Counted from the first letter of the stretch, positions 7,555-18,564 are shown. The stretch is 64,000 bases of DNA from Nitratidesulfovibrio termitidis HI1 (GCF_000504305.1 NZ_KI632512.1:2230250-2294249), one strand, 5' to 3'. Notes: generated by a model from the letters alone, not told the origin. A program made the numbers and translations.

Positions 7555-10500
7555 TCACATCAGCGACAGCTGGCGCTCCTTGCGCTTCTGGTGCTGCACC
7601 AGCATGGAACGGCGCAGCCCTTCCAGCGGCACGTCGTCCAGAAAACGCGAAGGCTTCAGGCGCAGTTCGCGGCCATACAGCTGGCGGCGCGCGGCGCAGC
7701 TGAGGAACAGCCCCTCGGACGCGCGGGTCATGCCCACGTAAAGCAGGCGGCGTTCCTCGTCCAGGTCGGTACGGGCGTCCGGGCTGGCGCCGTCGCGATC
7801 GGGCTTGCCGGTCAGGGTGCCCGCCCCGGCAAAGGGCATGATGCCGTCCTCCAGCGCGGGCAGGAACACCGCGCGGAATTCCAGCCCCTTGGCCGCGTGC
7901 AGGCTCATGATCTGCACCTTTTCGCTGCCGCGCCGCACCAGTTCCAGTTCGCTTTGCAGACTGATCCAGTTCATCAGCCCGGCCCAGCCGCCGTGGGTGT
8001 CGTAGGCGCGGGACAGCGCCCGGAAGGCCGAGGACTGCCAGAACAGATCGTCGAAGGGCGGGGTTTCGCGCAGGTAGGCGGCCACGCCCAGCGGACCGCG
8101 GGCCAGCACCTTGGGCGGGCAGTCCACCTCATGCGGCAGGCCGCGCGCGGGAATTTCCGCGTCGGGCCGCAGGGGGGCCTCACCGCCTATGGAGTCCGTG
8201 CCCTCGACACCGGAAACGCCGGAGACGTCGCCCCCGTCGCCAGATAAATCTGACATGCCAGACGGGCCAGACATGCCAGACGGGCCGGATGCATCGATTG
8301 CATCGGAAGCATCGGCAGTCGCGTCCCCGCCCCGATGCACGGGGAACGGCGAGGCATCCAGCCCCAGCCGACCGGCCAGCGAGGGATGCACCCCTTCCGC
8401 CACCAGGCGGCGGTGACTGAGTCCGGCGGGCAACGCGGGACCAGACGGGGACGATGTGGACCCGATGCCCAGCATGCGCCCGGCGGCCCCCAGAATGAGC
8501 GCCACCCGCTGGTCGGCCCAGAAGGACTCGGCCTCGGGCACGGCGCAGGGCACGCCAAAGCGGGTCAGGGTGCGCTGCAATTGGGGAATCAGCGATTTGA
8601 CGCGGACCAGCACGGCGATGTCGCCGGGGCTGAACCCGCCCTCGTCCAGCACCGTGCCCCGGCGCGTCCGGCCATGCCCGGCGTCCAGCAACGAATGGCT
8701 GGTGGCCCCGATGAGGCCGCGAATCTGCTCGCCGATCCAGGCTGCCTCGCCTTCCGCCGTGGGCGCCTCGAACAGGTGCAGTTCGCCGGGCAGGTCGCGC
8801 GCGGCGCGTAGCGGGCCGCAGGCCGAACGGCCCTGCAGAAGGCCGCCCGCAAAATCGAGAATGCGCGCCGAGGAACGATAGTTTTCCTCCAGCGCCACCA
8901 CGGAAAGGTCGGGCCATGCCTCGCGCAGGAAGGCGGCCACGTCGCCGTGCGCGCCCCGGAAGCCGTAGATGGACTGGTCCGGGTCGCCGATGCCGAAAAA
9001 GCCTGCCCCGCCCCGCGGGGCCAGCGCCCGCACCAGCGTCAGTTGCAACGGCGAAAGGTCCTGAATCTCGTCCACCAGCACATGCCGCCACGGGCTGGCG
9101 TAGATGTTGTTCTGCATCTGATCCAGCCAGAATTCCAGCAGATCTGTGTAATCCGCCAGGTTCCAGGCCGCCTTCTGCTCGGTGTAGCGGGCCAGCAGCG
9201 GGGCGTGCTCCACAAGGCACGAACGCATCTTCTCGCGGCACACCCCGATGGCTTCCCACGCCTCGCGCAACCGCTGGGCGGGCTCGTCGGGGTTGGCCTC
9301 GGCGAACACGCGGCGGGCCGCCTCTTCCGAAAGCAGCACCGGGGGCGTGGGCGTGGCCCGGTGCCAGTATTCGAAGGCCAGGGCGTGCAGGGTGTCGGTG
9401 CGCGGCAGGGGGGCGTCCTCGCCAAGGGCGGTGGCGAGGCGCTCGTCCATTTCCGCCGCCGCGCGCCGGGTGAAGGTGACGGCCAGGATGCGCCGGGCGT
9501 CGATGCCCGTTTCCACCAGATGCAGCACCCGGCCCACCAGGGTACGGGTCTTGCCCGTGCCGGGACCGGCCAGCACCAGCACCGGCTGCGGTCCGGCGGT
9601 CAGCGCGCGGCGCTGGGCGGGGTTGAAGCGCACGGTGGCGCCTTCCGGCGGGCGGGGCGCGCTGAACGCGGCAAAGGCAGGCGGCGGGGGGCCGTCGTCG
9701 GTTTCGGAAACAGGGGACGGGTCGGGGGTGCCGGGCGCGGGAGAAAATTCGAATTCGGGCTCTGCGGCGGGGCCGGACGCTGCCCCCAGCGTCGTATAGG
9801 AAGCCCTGTCGGACGCCGTGCCGGGGACCGGGCCCGTCTGGCCCGATTCACCAGACTGGCCCGATTCACCTGACTGGCCCGATTCGCCTGATTGGCCGGA
9901 AGCGGCATCCAGCAGCGAGGGGCGGTCCGTGCCCTTGCCCTTCTTGCCCTTGGCCGTGGCGCGGGGCGCGTCCTTTCCGGCATCCGCGCGGGGGGCGGCG
10001 GGCACGCCCATGCCCTCCAGCAGCGGCAGGCCGCCCACCACGGAGCGGCGCTGGATGGAGGCGCGCTCCTTGTCCGTGAACACGCGCACCACGCCGTACT
10101 CGCCGTCGTAGCCCGACTGGCGCAGCACCTCGCGCCGCCGCATGCGGGCAATGCCTTCGCCCAGCGGTTCCCAGAACCGGGAAAGCTCGGCCTCCGGCAC
10201 GTCCTGCAAAATGTTCAGTTCCGAGCCGAACCGGGCAATGCACCGGGCGTGCTGTTCCGCCACCTTGCGGCTCTTGGAACCCACGCCCAGCAACTCGCCC
10301 AGGATTTCCGGCAGCGGGATGAGCGAAAGGTAGCCCTGCTGCCCCGGCGACTGGATGGGGGTTTCGCGGTCGGCCAGTTCCACCACCCGGTGCAGCACGC
10401 CCACGGTCACCGGCTTGCCGCACACCGGGCACAGCCCGCCACGGGCGCGGGTTTCGCGCGGTTCCATGACCACGCCGCACTTGCGGTGGCCGTCCAGGTG

Positions 10501-11328
10501 GTATTTGCCTTCCTCGGGAAAGAATTCCAGCGTGCCCAGAAAGCGCCCGCCGATGCCCTGCCCCTTCAGGCTGCGCAGGATGCTTTCGTAGCCGATCTCG
10601 CCGGAGAACAGGTTGGCCTCGCGCCCCAGGTTTTCGCCGGAATGCGCGTCGGAATTGGAGATGAGCGCAAAGCGGTCCAGTTCGCTCCACAGCCAGTTCA
10701 TCTCCGGGTCGGACGACAGGCCCGTTTCCATGGCGAAGATTTCGGACGACAGGTCGCCGAAGCATTCCGCCACCGAGTCGAAACCCGACTTCGAGCCGAA
10801 CAGGGCGAACCACGGCGTCCAGATGTGCGCGGGGATCAAAAATGCCTGGGGATGCGTTTCCAGCACCATTTCCAGCAAATTGCGCGAATCCAGGCCAAGG
10901 ATGGGCCGCCCGTCGGATTCTATGTTGCCCACCTCTGCCAGGCGGCGCGACAGGCGGTCGGCGGCGTCCATGTCGGGCACGTAGACAAGGTTGTGCACCT
11001 TGCGCACCTTGCCGCCGCGTTTGTAGATGCTGCTGATTTCGGCCTGGAGCATGAACAGGGTGCGCCCGGCCAGCGGCTTGCCCGCGTATTCGGGCAGTTC
11101 GGCGTCCAGCCCGCGCGGGTCGCGCAGGCGGTACAGGCCGCTGGGCTCGTCCAGCACCAGTTGCTCGGCCAGTTCCGCCCGCCATTTGGGGTGCGTGAAG
11201 TCGCCGGTGCCGAGCACGTCCAGCCCCTTTACCCGCGCCCACGCGGCCAGATGACGGGCGTTGAGCCGCCCGCTGGTGGCGCGCGAAAAGCGGGAATGGA
11301 TGTGCAGGTCGGCCCGGAACTGTTGCAT
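7555..11328 (-). CDS. PHP-domain/UvrD-type helicase fusion
   Basis: A 1257-residue protein with an AGGAG site before its ATG. Residues 1-400 form a PHP-type phosphoesterase region beginning FRADLHIHSRFS, with GTGDFTHP, HIWTPWF and NSDAHSGENLG, and followed by a Cys-containing segment (CGVVME, CPVCGKP) like a zinc ribbon. Residues from about 640 hold a superfamily 1A helicase: VLAGPGTGKTRTL (motif I), AVTFTRRAAAEM (Ia), VDEIQDL (II), GDPDQSIYGFRGA (III), and IMSLHAAKGLEF and YVGMTRA near the end. The linkers carry Ser-Gly repeats (GQSGESGQSGES and SGPSGMSGPSGM). Repair or replication-conflict processing is likely; pairing PHP with a helicase suggests nucleic acid or pyrophosphate hydrolysis coupled to unwinding. 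Confidence 0.9.
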   Translation of the reverse strand: MQQFRADLHIHSRFSRATSGRLNARHLAAWARVKGLDVLGTGDFTHPKWRAELAEQLVLDEPSGLYRLRDPRGLDAELPEYAGKPLAGRTLFMLQAEISSIYKRGGKVRKVHNLVYVPDMDAADRLSRRLAEVGNIESDGRPILGLDSRNLLEMVLETHPQAFLIPAHIWTPWFALFGSKSGFDSVAECFGDLSSEIFAMETGLSSDPEMNWLWSELDRFALISNSDAHSGENLGREANLFSGEIGYESILRSLKGQGIGGRFLGTLEFFPEEGKYHLDGHRKCGVVMEPRETRARGGLCPVCGKPVTVGVLHRVVELADRETPIQSPGQQGYLSLIPLPEILGELLGVGSKSRKVAEQHARCIARFGSELNILQDVPEAELSRFWEPLGEGIARMRRREVLRQSGYDGEYGVVRVFTDKERASIQRRSVVGGLPLLEGMGVPAAPRADAGKDAPRATAKGKKGKGTDRPSLLDAASGQSGESGQSGESGQSGESGQTGPVPGTASDRASYTTLGAASGPAAEPEFEFSPAPGTPDPSPVSETDDGPPPPAFAAFSAPRPPEGATVRFNPAQRRALTAGPQPVLVLAGPGTGKTRTLVGRVLHLVETGIDARRILAVTFTRRAAAEMDERLATALGEDAPLPRTDTLHALAFEYWHRATPTPPVLLSEEAARRVFAEANPDEPAQRLREAWEAIGVCREKMRSCLVEHAPLLARYTEQKAAWNLADYTDLLEFWLDQMQNNIYASPWRHVLVDEIQDLSPLQLTLVRALAPRGGAGFFGIGDPDQSIYGFRGAHGDVAAFLREAWPDLSVVALEENYRSSARILDFAGGLLQGRSACGPLRAARDLPGELHLFEAPTAEGEAAWIGEQIRGLIGATSHSLLDAGHGRTRRGTVLDEGGFSPGDIAVLVRVKSLIPQLQRTLTRFGVPCAVPEAESFWADQRVALILGAAGRMLGIGSTSSPSGPALPAGLSHRRLVAEGVHPSLAGRLGLDASPFPVHRGGDATADASDAIDASGPSGMSGPSGMSDLSGDGGDVSGVSGVEGTDSIGGEAPLRPDAEIPARGLPHEVDCPPKVLARGPLGVAAYLRETPPFDDLFWQSSAFRALSRAYDTHGGWAGLMNWISLQSELELVRRGSEKVQIMSLHAAKGLEFRAVFLPALEDGIMPFAGAGTLTGKPDRDGASPDARTDLDEERRLLYVGMTRASEGLFLSCAARRQLYGRELRLKPSRFLDDVPLEGLRRSMLVQHQKRKERQLSLM

Positions 11329-11640
11329 CGGGCGGGCTCCTGTGGGGCTGGCCGGAAGGGGATGGAATGCGGACGGGGGGCAGATGCACCGCCTTTGCCA
11401 TGCCCCATGTTTCATGTCCCGTATCCGGCAGTGCATGCGGGGCGAAAGCACCGGAACGGCAGGCGGCGGAACGACGCGACGCGGAAAACGGACGGCCCCA
11501 AGACACATGGCAATGACGCCGCGCGGGTCTGCCGCCGTCACTCTTGTCTACCAAAATCATCAGCGATGGCAAATGGGTTCGCCAGGGCAAACGGGGCGGC
11601 ACCCGTTGCCAACCCGGCGCCGCCCGGATAGCCTGCCCCC

Positions 11641-12768
11641 ATGCGCCGCAACGCCCCACATACCCCCAAGGCCCCACACGGGCCAGATTGCCCGAACGGC
11701 CCCCCAGACAAACCAGACAAACCGGACAAACCGGACGAACCGGACCGGACTGGCAGCCCCGGCACGCCGGGCACCACGCCCGACGTCGTCCTCCAGGCCC
11801 GCGCCCTGTTTCCGCGCGGTCTCGCCCAGCCGGTGGGCGGCTTCCGTTTTTCCGTGGACGCCCTGCTGCTGGCGGCCTTTGCGGGGGAGTGCCTGCCGGA
11901 GGGAAACGCGTTGGCGGTGAGGGCGGAAAACCTGCGCGACGAACGCAGTACGACACCTCATGCGCAGCCCATGTCGGGGCAGGGTGCAGCACAGGGCGCG
12001 TCCCCAGGCATAGCGGGCATGGCGGGCATGACGACCTTTGCCGACCTTGGCGCCGGTTGCGGCGTGGTAGGGCTGGCCCTGCTGCTGGCCCACCCGCACC
12101 TGACGGGCACCGGCATCGACATCGACGGGGAACTGGCCGATGCCGCGCGCCAGAACGCGGCGCGGCTGGGGCTGGCGGATCGCTTCCGGGTGCTGCGGGC
12201 GGACCTTACCGCAACCGGCTCGGACGGCTGCAAGGACGAGAGGAACATTTCCGGCATGCCCGAAGCCCGCGAATTCACGAAGGCAGCGAACCTGCCCGAC
12301 CCCGCGCTCGCCTTCGACGCCCTGCCCCGGGCCGCATCCATGGATCTGGTGGTGGCCAACCCGCCCTACCGCCGACACGGCTCGGGTCGCCCCTCGCCCA
12401 GCAGCCAGCGCACCCGCGCCCTGTTCGAGACGCCCGAAACACTGCCCGCCTTCACGCGGGCAGCGGCACGCCTGCTGCGTGCGCGGGGCCGCAGTTGCTG
12501 GGTGTACGGGCCGGACCGCCTGCCCGACCTGCTGCTGGCGCTGCGAGCCACGGGGCAGGAGCCCGCCCGGCTGCGCTGCGTGCATGCCCGCGCCCACGGC
12601 CCGGCAACGCTGGTACTGGTGGAGGCCCGCCGCGCGGGCAAGCCCGGCCTGGTGGTGGAACCGCCGCTCATCCTGCATGCGGGCGAGGGGGCAGCCACGG
12701 CCCTCACCGACGAGGCGCTGACCTTCTGCCCCCTGCTGGCCTGCAACGCCAGGGGGAAAGGGCGGTAG
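11641..12768 (+). CDS. TrmN6-like adenine N6-methyltransferase
   Basis: A 375-residue Rossmann-fold methyltransferase. FADLGAGCGVVGLALLL is the SAM-binding motif I, GIDIDGELAD the acidic loop, and VVANPPYRRHG the NPPY motif of N6-adenine methyltransferases. Upstream, PVGGFRFSVDALLLAAF matches the start of the TrmN6/YfiC family, which methylates A37 of tRNA1(Val). The extra N-terminal stretch (DKPDKPDKPDEPD, encoded by a short tandem repeat) and a roughly 40-residue insert between motifs make it longer than usual family members (about 245-260 residues). The start may lie downstream of the repeat, but an ATG at 11641 is available. Confidence 0.8.
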   Translation: MRRNAPHTPKAPHGPDCPNGPPDKPDKPDKPDEPDRTGSPGTPGTTPDVVLQARALFPRGLAQPVGGFRFSVDALLLAAFAGECLPEGNALAVRAENLRDERSTTPHAQPMSGQGAAQGASPGIAGMAGMTTFADLGAGCGVVGLALLLAHPHLTGTGIDIDGELADAARQNAARLGLADRFRVLRADLTATGSDGCKDERNISGMPEAREFTKAANLPDPALAFDALPRAASMDLVVANPPYRRHGSGRPSPSSQRTRALFETPETLPAFTRAAARLLRARGRSCWVYGPDRLPDLLLALRATGQEPARLRCVHARAHGPATLVLVEARRAGKPGLVVEPPLILHAGEGAATALTDEALTFCPLLACNARGKGR

Positions 12769-12896
12769 AGCAACGCCCCCTCTTCGCACTGGCACGTACT
12801 TGACAGCTTATGCGGAAGCGAGGTTTTTTGGCGCTTCACAGCCATAGCGCATGCATGTGCAGTGCGCCATCGGCCTGCGCAAACTCAGGGGGAAGC

Positions 12897-15422
12897 ATGC
12901 CCAAGAAACCCAACCGGCCATATTTCTCAGCCAGCATAGAGCACCTTGAAGATCTATACGCCACGCGGGGGGCAGACGTTTCTGTACTACACGCTATTGC
13001 ACAGGAATTATCCCACCGGCAAACGGTCCGCGCTGCTGCCCTTAACGCAAAAGTCACTCGGGATATGAAGAATAGCGCGCCAACCAAGCCTGACGCCAGG
13101 CCATCTGCCGCCAGCGGCACGCCCGCCGTCCCCTTTCCGCCAACCACTCAGGCAGGCACTCCCGCACCGCCCACGCCTAACACGACACACGGCAGTGCAG
13201 CAGCTGCGTCCCCTATTGGTGAGTCCCCCACGGCACCCGTAACGCCATCCGCCTCTTCCCCACCGCATCTTAACCCGGAAGCGCCATCATTTCCTTCTCC
13301 GGACAAAATGCCGCCCCCCTCGCGCATTCTTGCCGCATGGACCGCACTGGAAGCATTGTCACCACAAGCGTTCAGCAGGCCCGAAGACCTGGCCAATGGA
13401 GACCGGAGTTGCATAGCCCTGCTTGACCGCAGTTTACCGTGGAACCCACCGGGAGCGAAAGCACGCCCCAAAACGCAACTGTATTATCAGGTTGTTCTCG
13501 GCTCCATCTCCATGGGCAAGGCTACCGACGCCATGGTCGCCGCATTTGGCGAAAACGATGAACAGCCGTCCCGGCAAGGCGGCAACGCCGCAATTGCCAC
13601 GCTGCTCGTTGACAGGCACGGCATCCTGCTGGCCGAAAACTGTATCGCGCTCAGTAGTTTTGCCTGGGCGTTGCCTTTGGCCCTGCAACAGCGTCTTGAG
13701 GTTTTGGGCGCATGGACATGCGTGGAACGGCAGACCGCCGAGGCTCTGGAGGAAATGCTGCGCAAAACCGATGAGGACGGCGCGCCGCTGCCCCTGACGC
13801 ATGACGACATCATGGAAGCGTTCGACTGGCTTACCCGGCACTTTGCCATTCCGGGCGAGATGACAACACCGCCCACCTTTGCCGTACGCGTCTACCATTA
13901 CTACAAGGCCCAGAATCCTCCGGAACCGTTGCTGCTCAATTCCTTCTTCCTGCATGACCTTGGTCGATGCCTCGGACAATCCCAGCAGGGCGATTTGCCC
14001 AAGGGCCTCCGCCGTTATCTCGGCGTCGAAACACCGCAGTCACCGCCCGACCTGCTGACCGACACGGCAGCGTTGGAGCAGGCTATCTCGCCAGCCGTGA
14101 TGCCCCCCGCCCGCTGGCCAAGCCCAGGCGGACACCCGCTGGTGACATTGCAACAGGCCGCCGTGAACCTTTCCCGAAAGGAACTTGGACCCAACGGCGG
14201 TATCCTTGCCGTCAACGGCCCGCCCGGCACTGGCAAGACCACCTTGCTGCGGGATGTGGTCGCCGCGTGCGTATTCGACCGGGCAGTGGCCATGGTGGGT
14301 TTTGACAATCCCGTGTCTGCCTTCAGGCCATCCGGACAGCAGATAGCCTTCGGTGGGGGGGCATTCTACCACCTTTACCACGTGGATTCCCGCTTGAAGG
14401 GCCATGAAATTCTTGTGGCATCAAGCAACAACAAGGCCGTGGAGAACATCAGCCGCGAACTTCCGGCGCTTTCCGCCGTTGGCCGCTCCACGGACGAACT
14501 GCGCTACTTCAAAACCGCCAGCGACAGGCTGCAGCAAGGTGCCACTGGCGGAAACCCATGGGATGGTGACGGCGCCCCTAGCGCCATAGACGTTGCAGCC
14601 CCCGTTGAAACCTGGGGGCTGATCGCCGCCGTGCTGGGAAACCGGGCGAACTGCGCGGCGTTTCAAAGGGCATTCTGGTGGGACAAGGATTGCGGCCTGG
14701 CTGGCTATCTGAAAACCGCCGCCGGAAAGCCGCAGCAGATTCCGGTCCTGGACCCCAAGACGGGCAATGTAATAGGGCAGCGCCCGCCGCGCATCGTCGA
14801 AGAGGAACGTCCTCCAACTCCGCAACTGGCGCTTGCGCAATGGAAAGCCTGCAAGGCGCGCTTTCTGGCACTCAAAAAAGATGTCGAAAACGAGTTGGCA
14901 TCACTGGAACAAGTTCGCCAAAGCTGCCTGCGCATTCCGGCTGTCCGGACCAGGCATGCGCAACTGCGGGAAGCCCATGCACAGCTTGCCGCACGGCACG
15001 AGCAGGCGGCAGCAGCCAGGGATGCCTGCATCGCCGACGCCGACGCCGCCCGGCAAGCGCACGAGCGGCAAGCCTCCGTGGCGCAACACCACCGGCTTAC
15101 ACGTCCGGGTTTCTTCTCTCGCCTGTTCCGCACTGCCCGGTGGAAACAATGGGCAGCAGACAACGATGCCTTGCTGGATGCCGTGGCGGCGGCTCTTGCG
15201 GCAGTGCGCGATACCGAGCAGGTGCGTGCACAGGCCGTGGCAGCCCTGAATACCCTGGCTGATGAACTCCGCTCGGGAGAAGTTGCCCTTGATGCGCTCA
15301 CACGCGAACTGTCGGAACTTGCACGTCAGGTTGCGTCATGGCGTTCCACCTTGGGCGAACGCATGGTGGACGAGCATTTCTTCGGCACGGGGCATGAGGC
15401 CGTCAACCTTGCCGCACCGTGA
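12897..15422 (+). pseudogene. SF1 helicase, N-terminal half, ended by an in-frame TGA
   Basis: Starting at an ATG with AGGGGGAAGC upstream, this half (841 residues) holds an N-terminal region (SIEHLEDLYATRG, ELSHRQTVRAAALN), a Pro-rich linker, Walker A (NGPPGTGKTTLLRD) and a long coiled-coil insertion rich in Ala, Arg and Glu (LREAHAQLAARHEQAAAARD). It ends at TGA 15420-15422, directly after NLAAP. The same frame continues without another stop to 16559 with the rest of an Upf1/Dna2-like helicase. Related proteins, from memory, have Trp at this position (APW), so TGG to TGA is the simplest explanation. Without the second half it lacks Walker B and motifs III-VI. The substrate is unknown. Confidence 0.8.
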
Positions 15423-16559
15423 ATCCCTGCCAGCTTGCACAAGAAACGGGAAAACCTGTTCATCGCAGCTTTGGATGTCCATCGCGCGTTCATCGACGTT
15501 TCCGCTCAAAAACTCCTGCACAATATCGGAGTGCTCACCGGATTCATGTCCGGACCTGTGCAAGACCCCGGCAAACGCGCCCTGCTGGGTGACCTGTGGT
15601 CGTCGCTGTTCATGGTTGTCCCTGTGGTGTCCTCCACCTTCGCTTCGGTAGAGCGCATGCTTTGCGACCTGCCGCCGGAAAGTCTCGGCTGGCTGCTCAT
15701 CGACGAGGCAGGGCAGGCAACGCCGCAGGCCGCCGCAGGCGCAATCATGCGGGCGCGGCGCACCATCGTGGTAGGTGACCCCATGCAGGTTCCGCCTGTC
15801 GTCACCTTGCCGCAACGACTTGTGGAAAATGTGTGCCGCCATTTCCACGTTGATCCGCTGCACTGGGCCGCGCCCGAGGCATCAGCCCAGATATTGGCCG
15901 ACCATGCATCGGATTTCCAGGCTGCATTTGCGGCGGACCCGGAACCACGCCGCGTGGGCGTGCCGCTGCTTGTGCACCGGCGCTGCCAGAACCCCATGTT
16001 CGGAATATCCAACCGCATCGCGTATGACGGGCAGATGGTGCATGCGCCTGCCCCATGTCGCGCGTGCGCGGTAGCCGACGCACTGGGCCCCTCATGTTGG
16101 CTGGACATATTGAGTCCCTCCAACGCCAAGTGGAGTGCCGCCGAAGGAGACATGGCTTACGGTCTGTTGCAACAATTGGCCGACGCAGGCATCGCGGACC
16201 CCGATGCCTTCATCATCACCCCGTTCCGGAATGTCTCCAACGGACTTCGCACAGCCGCGAGGGGAAAAAACTCCCTGTTCGCAGCGTTGCGCGCGGACCC
16301 AAAAGAATGGGCAGAGCGCCGCATCGGCACCATCCACACCTTTCAAGGCAGGGAGGCGGATACGGTCATCTTCGTGCTGGGGGCTCCTGGCGCGGCGGAG
16401 GTCGGCGCCAGGATGTGGGCGGGGAACACACCGAACATCCTCAATGTTGCGGTGTCACGGGCAAAACGGAACCTGTACGTCATCGGATCGTACGATGCAT
16501 GGTCCCGAATCGGACATTTCGCGGCACTGGCGGACGCTCTGCCCCGTACGCGCACCTGA
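15423..16559 (+). pseudogene. SF1 helicase, C-terminal half of the interrupted gene
   Basis: This is the same reading frame downstream of the TGA (IPASLHKKRENLFIAALD onwards). It carries Walker B as LLIDEAGQATPQ, motif III as VVGDPMQVPPV, motif V as IGTIHTFQGREADTVIF and motif VI as NVAVSRAKRNLYVIG, the canonical Upf1-like order. No good ribosome site or ATG lies near its beginning; the first ATG in this region falls after the conserved start, so independent translation would be poor. The continuous similarity across the stop supports one broken gene rather than two proteins. It ends just before the convergent ClC gene. Confidence 0.8.
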
Positions 16560-16574
16560 CGGACGGAACGTCTC

Positions 16575-18392
16575 CTACTGTTCCTCGCGCAGCGCCTTCA
16601 GCGATTCGCTGTACGCCCGGAACAGGTCGGAGCGTTCCAGCAGGCCCAGCACGTCTTCCTCGTTATCCTTGGAGACCACGGGCAGTTGCGAAAGGTCGGT
16701 CTCCACGAAGGCCAGCAGGGCGGTGTACAGGTCGTCGTCCTCGGTCAGCGCGGTCAGGGGCCGGGCCAGGTCGCCCGCCAGCACCAGGTCGAACAAGTCC
16801 GCCTCGTACAGGATGCCGCGCACGTCCTGCACGGCCAGCAGGCCGTTCAGCTTGCCGCGCATGCCCCGCACCGGAAAGGTGAACGCCTGCGTGTTGGCGA
16901 TGATGTCGGTGAGGGCTTTCAGGGTCACGTTTTCCTCCACCACCGCAACCCGGCCCCGCGTGTAGCAGTCGCGCACGCGCATGGTGGCCAGCAGGTTCAC
17001 CGTGGCGTCCTGCAGGTGGGCGGGGGATTCGAACTTGTTCTCCACCTGGTTCTCGTACAGCGCGGTGCGCCGCCCCAGCAGGATGCACACCGCCGAGGAC
17101 AGCATCAGCGGGGCCAGCAGCCCGTACCCCTGGGTGAGTTCGCAGACCATCACCAGCGGCCCGATGGGCGCGTGCGCGATGCCCGCGAAGAACGCGGCCA
17201 TGCCCACCAGCACGTAGCCGCCGGGCTGGGTGACCACGTTCGGCTGGATCTGCTGCGCGGCAAACCCCACCACCCCGCCGGTCATGCCGCCCACGAACAG
17301 CGCCGGGGCGAACATGCCCCCGCTCATGCCGGAACCCAGCGTAAGCGCCGTGGCCAGCGTCTTGCCCAGCAGGATGGTGACCATGGTTATCACGGGCAAC
17401 TGGCCAAGGATGGCCTGCTCGATCCACCCGTAGCCGTCCGACAGCACCGGCGGGTACAGGATGCCGAACAGCCCCATGAGCACCCCGCCCAGGGCCGTGG
17501 TCCACATGATGCCCACCCGCGCCCGCAGCTTGCCGAACACCGAATACTTGAGCACCCGGAAGGTGCGCACGTAGGCCCAGCCGGTGGCGGCGCAGGCCAG
17601 CGACAGCAGCAGGTACCACGGCAATTCCAGCACGGAAGTGAAGCTGAAGCGCGGAATGCCGAAGATGGGCGCGGTGCCGAACACGAAGGTGAACAGCGAA
17701 TAGGACACCACCGACGAAAGCACGGCGGGCAGCAGCGCCTCGGACTCGAAGTCCTCGCGGTACAGCACCTCGATGGCGGTCAGCGCGCCGCCCAGCGGGG
17801 CTCGGAACACGGCCCCCAGGCCACCTGCCGCCCCGGCCAGCATCAGGATGCGCCGTTCGCGCGGGGAAAGCCCAAGGCGCATGGACATCCACGAGCCGAT
17901 GCCCGCCCCGATCTGCGACACCGGCCCCTCGCGCCCGGCACTGCCCCCGGAGGCGATGGTGCAGATCGAGGTCAGCCCCTTCAGCAGCGGGGCACGGCGG
18001 CGGATGACGCCCTTTTCCGCATGGAAGGCCCGGATCATGGCGTCGGTGCCGTCGGTCATGCCGTCCAGGCTCTTGGGCAGAAAGCGCTGCACCAGCCAGC
18101 CCGTGACCAGCCCCGTGATGCCCAGCGCCGCCACGATGACCCAGGGCCGGTAGGCGCGCGCGACGTCCTCCGCGTGGCCGAACAGCGTTTCTCCCGCCGG
18201 GGCGGGCAGGGAGAGCCCGGCCCAGAGCACCTGGATGTAGTGCTTGCCCGCCTCTATGCCCAGAAAGAACAGGATGGCCGCGCAGCCGGAGAGCACCCCC
18301 AGCCCCATGCCCAGCACGCCAAGGCGCACATAGGCCACGGTGCGGTACAGGCGCAGGAATTCGTGCACGGGTTTCTTGAGTATGCGTACCAT
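16575..18392 (-). CDS. ClC-family chloride channel/transporter with CBS domains
   Basis: A 605-residue membrane protein. Helices fill residues 20-430. GSAGREGPVSQIGAG contains the gating glutamate motif GREGP, and GSGMSGGMFAPALFVGGM is the helix-N anion-binding loop. The classic GSGIP selectivity motif of E. coli ClcA is not evident at the expected place, as in several bacterial ClC subgroups. The C-terminal 150 residues form a CBS pair (VRDCYTRGRVAVVEENVTLK and LPVVSKDNEEDVLGLLERSDLF) for nucleotide-dependent regulation. GGAAGCATC precedes the ATG. It probably mediates chloride flux or proton/chloride exchange. Confidence 0.92.
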   Translation of the reverse strand: MVRILKKPVHEFLRLYRTVAYVRLGVLGMGLGVLSGCAAILFFLGIEAGKHYIQVLWAGLSLPAPAGETLFGHAEDVARAYRPWVIVAALGITGLVTGWLVQRFLPKSLDGMTDGTDAMIRAFHAEKGVIRRRAPLLKGLTSICTIASGGSAGREGPVSQIGAGIGSWMSMRLGLSPRERRILMLAGAAGGLGAVFRAPLGGALTAIEVLYREDFESEALLPAVLSSVVSYSLFTFVFGTAPIFGIPRFSFTSVLELPWYLLLSLACAATGWAYVRTFRVLKYSVFGKLRARVGIMWTTALGGVLMGLFGILYPPVLSDGYGWIEQAILGQLPVITMVTILLGKTLATALTLGSGMSGGMFAPALFVGGMTGGVVGFAAQQIQPNVVTQPGGYVLVGMAAFFAGIAHAPIGPLVMVCELTQGYGLLAPLMLSSAVCILLGRRTALYENQVENKFESPAHLQDATVNLLATMRVRDCYTRGRVAVVEENVTLKALTDIIANTQAFTFPVRGMRGKLNGLLAVQDVRGILYEADLFDLVLAGDLARPLTALTEDDDLYTALLAFVETDLSQLPVVSKDNEEDVLGLLERSDLFRAYSESLKALREEQ

Positions 18393-18564
18393 GATGCTTC
18401 CAATGCTGAAGGTAACGCGGACATGCCGTCAACACACAGGGGCGCTGTGCGTTACGGCGGCATGCGGGCCGCGCGGCGCGGCACATGGCCGGGCGCGCGG
18501 CGGGCGAAGAAACCGGCAGGGCGACATGTCCCGCCGATGCGGCGGGGTGTACCCCGCCGGAAAA

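Noticed and set aside
15420-15422. TGA as a selenocysteine codon in the helicase
   Set aside because: Homologues recalled have Trp, not Cys, at this place, and no clear SECIS-like hairpin was recognised just downstream.
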